A stretch of 64,000 nucleotides of DNA, taken from the NCBI RefSeq assembly GCF_003591655.1, contig NZ_QVRA01000010.1, positions 110,433 to 174,432 of the forward strand, written 5' to 3'. This DNA comes from Sphingobium terrigena (lineage in GTDB: Bacteria > Pseudomonadota > Alphaproteobacteria > Sphingomonadales > Sphingomonadaceae). The notes under the pieces were generated by a model that saw only the letters and a list, made by a program, of their open reading frames with translations, ran no database searches and was not told where the DNA came from. This document shows positions 61,819-64,000 of this stretch, in pieces (position 1 is the first letter of the stretch; every line of letters starts with the position of its first letter). The position numbers and the translations under genes are program-made.

Positions 61819-62577
61819 CTAATCCCGCCAGCTCTGGTCCACCCGGTCGATCAGCCGCACCATCGCCTGAAAATCCGGCACCCCCGGCCCGACCGGCAAT
61901 GTGACGCCCGCCAGATCGCGCTGATGCACCGCGATCACCGCCTCGCTCAGTTCCACCGGCGTCCCCGCCGCGCCCGCTGCCACCTGAATCTCGCAGGCGC
62001 GCTGGAGCATCCATTGCTTGAGGAACGCTTCGGGCAAAGTCTCCGCCATCACCAGCGTGCCATGGTTGCGCAGCATCATCACCCGCCTGTCGCCCAGATT
62101 GGCGATCAGCCGTTCGCCTTCCTCGCCGCGAATCGTGACGCCTTCAAAATCATGATAGGCGATTCGCCCGGCAAAGGCGGCGGCGTAGAAGCTGATCGGG
62201 CGCAGTCCCTCGGCGCAGGCACTCACCGCCATCCCCGCCGTCGTATGGGTGTGGATGATGCAATGGGCGTCGGGCAGATGGCGGTGGAACACGCTATGCT
62301 GGACAAAGCCCGCACGGTTGACCGGATAGGGGCTGCCGTCCAGCACCGTGCCATCAATGTCGATCTTGACCAGATTGGACGCGGTCACCTCATGATAACC
62401 AAGCCCGAACGGGTTGATCAGGAAGGCGCTGTCCTCCCCCGGCACGCGCACGGTGATATGGTTATAGATGAGTTCGGACCAGCCCAGATGGTCGAAGATG
62501 CGGTAGCAGGCGGCCAGTTGCTGGCGCGCCTCCCATTCGGCGGGGGATATGTCGGGGTGTTTTGCGGCGCTGGCCAT
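61819..62577 (-). CDS. Class II aldolase/adducin family protein
   Basis: The 252-residue protein has the zinc-dependent class II aldolase fold: WSELIYNHITVRVPG, a QHSVFHRHLPDAHCIIHTHTTAGMAVS segment with zinc ligands H109 and H111, and VMMLRNHGTLVMAETLPEAF with a third histidine. It could be an aldolase/epimerase or decarboxylase of small sugars or organic acids; no pathway genes are adjacent. GAGAGGA seven bases upstream supports the ATG at 62577. Confidence 0.9.
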   Translation of the reverse strand: MASAAKHPDISPAEWEARQQLAACYRIFDHLGWSELIYNHITVRVPGEDSAFLINPFGLGYHEVTASNLVKIDIDGTVLDGSPYPVNRAGFVQHSVFHRHLPDAHCIIHTHTTAGMAVSACAEGLRPISFYAAAFAGRIAYHDFEGVTIRGEEGERLIANLGDRRVMMLRNHGTLVMAETLPEAFLKQWMLQRACEIQVAAGAAGTPVELSEAVIAVHQRDLAGVTLPVGPGVPDFQAMVRLIDRVDQSWRD

Positions 62578-62803
62578 GGGCGATCCTCTCTTATATAGTG
62601 GCAAACATCATCTACTTTCCGCGCACGTAAGTCTAGAGCGCGGGCTTTAGGGTTGAATTGCCGCGACTCTGCTGGTAGGGCGCGCCCCACACGGCGTAGG
62701 GTGACCTGCGACGACTCACAGGCTTTGCTATTGCGACGGGCTGTCGGGACGGATTGGAAAATCCCGGCAAAACGCTCGTTTTCGATTGGAGATTGACGGA
62801 CTT

Positions 62804-63010
62804 ATGCAGATCATCGTTCGCGACAACAATGTCGACCAGGCCCTCCGCGCGCTCAAGAAGAAGCTGCAGCGTGAAGGCGTGTATCGCGAAATGAAGCTGC
62901 GTCGTCACTACGAGAAGCCCTCGGAAAAGCGCGCCCGTGAAAAGGCCGCTGCCGTGCGCCGCGCCCGCAAGATGGACCGCAAGCGCGCCGAGCGCGACGG
63001 CGCGAAGTAA
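62804..63010 (+). CDS. rpsU: 30S ribosomal protein S21
   Basis: The 68-residue basic protein [20 protein letters not shown] followed by [23 protein letters not shown] and a Lys/Arg-rich C terminus is a typical alphaproteobacterial S21 of the small ribosomal subunit. The start is fixed by the family; an in-frame ATG six codons upstream is not needed. Confidence 0.97.
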   Translation: MQIIVRDNNVDQALRALKKKLQREGVYREMKLRRHYEKPSEKRAREKAAAVRRARKMDRKRAERDGAK

Positions 63011-63082
63011 GCGCCGCCGGGGCGGCCTGCGCCGTCCCGCTATCCTGCTGCCTGCCCGCTCATAATTGCGAGAAGCTTCGCC

Positions 63083-63646
63083 ATGTCCACAACGGCCGTT
63101 CCCCTTCGTCCTATCGCCAGGGGGTCTTTGACGCGCCTCTGGATTGGTGTCGCCGCGCTTGCGCTCGCGGCTGGCGGTCTGGCCTGGGCCGGGCAGCAGG
63201 GCATCGAAGCCTCGCCGTCCACCTTCATGGCGCAGAATGCCGACGTTGACGGCGTGATCACCACGCCATCGGGTCTGCAATATCAGGTGCTGACTGAAGG
63301 CACCGGACCCAGCCCGACCACCGCCGACGTGGCGCTGGTGGGGTATAAGGGTACGCTGCTCGACGGCACCGTGTTCGACGAAAATCCGCAGGCGCCGATG
63401 CCGATCGACGGCGTCGTGCCCGGCTTCTCCGAAGGCCTGCAAAAGATGAAGAAGGGCGGCAAATACCGCCTCTGGATCCCGCCGCAGCTTGGCTATGGCG
63501 ATCAGGCCGCAGGGCCAATCCCCGCCGGCTCTATCCTGATCTTCGACGTCACCCTCCACGACTTCAAATCCCGCGCCGAAATCATGCAGATGCAGCAGAT
63601 GATGCAGCAACAGCAAGGCGCAGCAGGGGCACAGCCGCCCCGCTAA
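63083..63646 (+). CDS. FKBP-type peptidyl-prolyl isomerase, membrane-anchored or exported
   Basis: The 187-residue protein has an N-terminal hydrophobic segment (about 18-36, LWIGVAALALAAGGLAWAG) that acts as signal anchor, and an FKBP domain (about 60-165: SGLQYQVLTEGTGPSPT, LVGYKGTLLDGTVFDEN, VVPGFSEGLQKMKKGGKYRLWIPPQLGYG, ILIFDVTLHDF), with the active-site aromatics. A Gln/Met-rich tail follows. It probably assists folding in the periplasm. It starts 72 bases after rpsU and is followed by a terminator. Confidence 0.93.
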   Translation: MSTTAVPLRPIARGSLTRLWIGVAALALAAGGLAWAGQQGIEASPSTFMAQNADVDGVITTPSGLQYQVLTEGTGPSPTTADVALVGYKGTLLDGTVFDENPQAPMPIDGVVPGFSEGLQKMKKGGKYRLWIPPQLGYGDQAAGPIPAGSILIFDVTLHDFKSRAEIMQMQQMMQQQQGAAGAQPPR

Positions 63647-63670
63647 GCGCGCGCAAAGCCGGATGAGACA

Positions 63671-63696
63671 AAAGGGGCCGCCCAGTCGGCCCCTTT
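63671..63696 (+). terminator. Rho-independent terminator after the FKBP gene
   Basis: AAAGGGGCC and GGCCCCTTT form a 9-bp stem with an 8-base loop, 24 bases after the stop; the 3' side carries a short T-run. It would end the rpsU-FKBP transcript. Confidence 0.8.
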
Positions 63697-63731
63697 GTGC
63701 GCTGGATAGGATGACGGCGAGAAGCAACACG

Positions 63732-63910
63732 CCCTTCTCCCTTGGGGGGAGAAGGATACGAAGCCTTGGCGACGAAGTCGTCTAGGCGGAGTTGGATGAG
63801 GGGGTTCGACGCTGATGGCGCGCGCTCGCGTGAGGCCGTGACACCCTCACCCAGCTACGACTAAGGCTGCAAGCTGCCAAGTCTGCGCACCCCCTCTCCC
63901 TTTAAGGAGA
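63732..63910. repeat. REP-like palindrome, CCTTCTCCC/GAAGGAT family
   Basis: Contains CCCTTCTCCCTTGGGGGGAG, GAAGGATACGAAGCC, a CGACGAAGTCG hairpin, GAGTTGGATGAGGGGG, a GGCGCGCGCTCGCGTGAGGCC stem and a closing CCCCCTCTCCCTTTAAGGAG-like segment. A related start occurs at 38430. The family is intergenic and non-coding. Confidence 0.7.
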
Positions 63911-64000
63911 CCTTTGCGTAAGCGGCGATTTGGCCGGGCGGGTTGGTTATGGTTGTTGGTTGCGCGCGGCTATGCGGTGATTGAGCCATCATGGGCAGGG
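63911..64000. other. Right-edge sequence without a recognisable gene
   Basis: The final 90 bases (GT-rich, with an ATG at 63990) contain no recognisable coding sequence or site; a gene may begin beyond the edge. Confidence 0.3.

Overview
The window is a GC-rich (low-to-mid 60s %) chromosome segment of an alphaproteobacterium, most likely a member of the Sphingomonadaceae (Sphingobium/Sphingomonas-like). Supporting this are the rpmF-plsX-fabH-ihfA run, alphaproteobacterial class Ia ribonucleotide reductase subunits, repeated DUF3617 lipoproteins, GTTC-N7-GTTC type LexA sites, a GGAAC-N16-CGTT (EcfG-type) promoter, and intergenic palindromes containing CTGAGCCTGTCGAAG. The assignment rests on recognised families and motifs only; no database search was run.

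1-13 kb: uvrB (cut by the left edge) lies downstream of a LysM/nuclease toxin gene and an overlapping YezG-type immunity gene. A perfect GAAC-N7-GAAC site precedes the toxin. Then come two DUF3617 lipoproteins, a NAPE-PLD-like metallo-hydrolase, an AT-rich gap, nrdB and nrdA (a second SOS-type site precedes nrdA), a glutathione S-transferase, a class I fumarase and a DUF559 nuclease gene bounded by inverted REP-like palindromes.

13-38 kb: mostly housekeeping genes. They include a DUF3667 protein, an EamA transporter, two orphan chemoreceptors, a nuclease, a truncated hemoglobin with an FNR/FixK-type box, a small acidic protein with an EcfG-type promoter, RidA, ArsC-like, GDPD, Rrf2, the rpmF-plsX-fabH-ihfA group, an LMW tyrosine phosphatase with a HerA-like ATPase, PEP carboxylase, an acyltransferase, envelope lipoproteins, cyclophilin and MgtE.

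38-44.4 kb: a DNA-repair pair (UdgX-type uracil-DNA-binding protein and its partner radical SAM protein) with hemerythrin and membrane-protein genes between them. A third SOS-type site precedes the radical SAM gene. A hybrid histidine kinase follows.

44.5-62 kb: a 5-oxoprolinase, then the most unusual part of the window. A seven-gene minus-strand run (58.2 to 49.8 kb) encodes a secreted unknown protein, a secreted caspase-FGE fusion, an outer-membrane barrel, a papain-like protease with DUF4384, a RyR/TrkA-like membrane protein, and MlaE- and MlaF-like transporter subunits. Divergently, a second caspase (EF-hand loop, DUF4384) is followed by a PPC-like protein and a TIR-transmembrane protein whose start codons overlap. 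The matching MlaD and auxiliary lipoprotein genes face the MlaE/MlaF genes from the other strand. The cluster looks like an envelope-located protease/nucleotide-signalling system; its function is unknown.

62-64 kb: a class II aldolase, rpsU, an FKBP-type isomerase with a terminator, and palindromic repeats. At least four families of intergenic palindromes occur across the window, one with MITE-like terminal inverted repeats (three copies and one half copy). No tRNA, rRNA, CRISPR array, insertion sequence or prophage was recognised.
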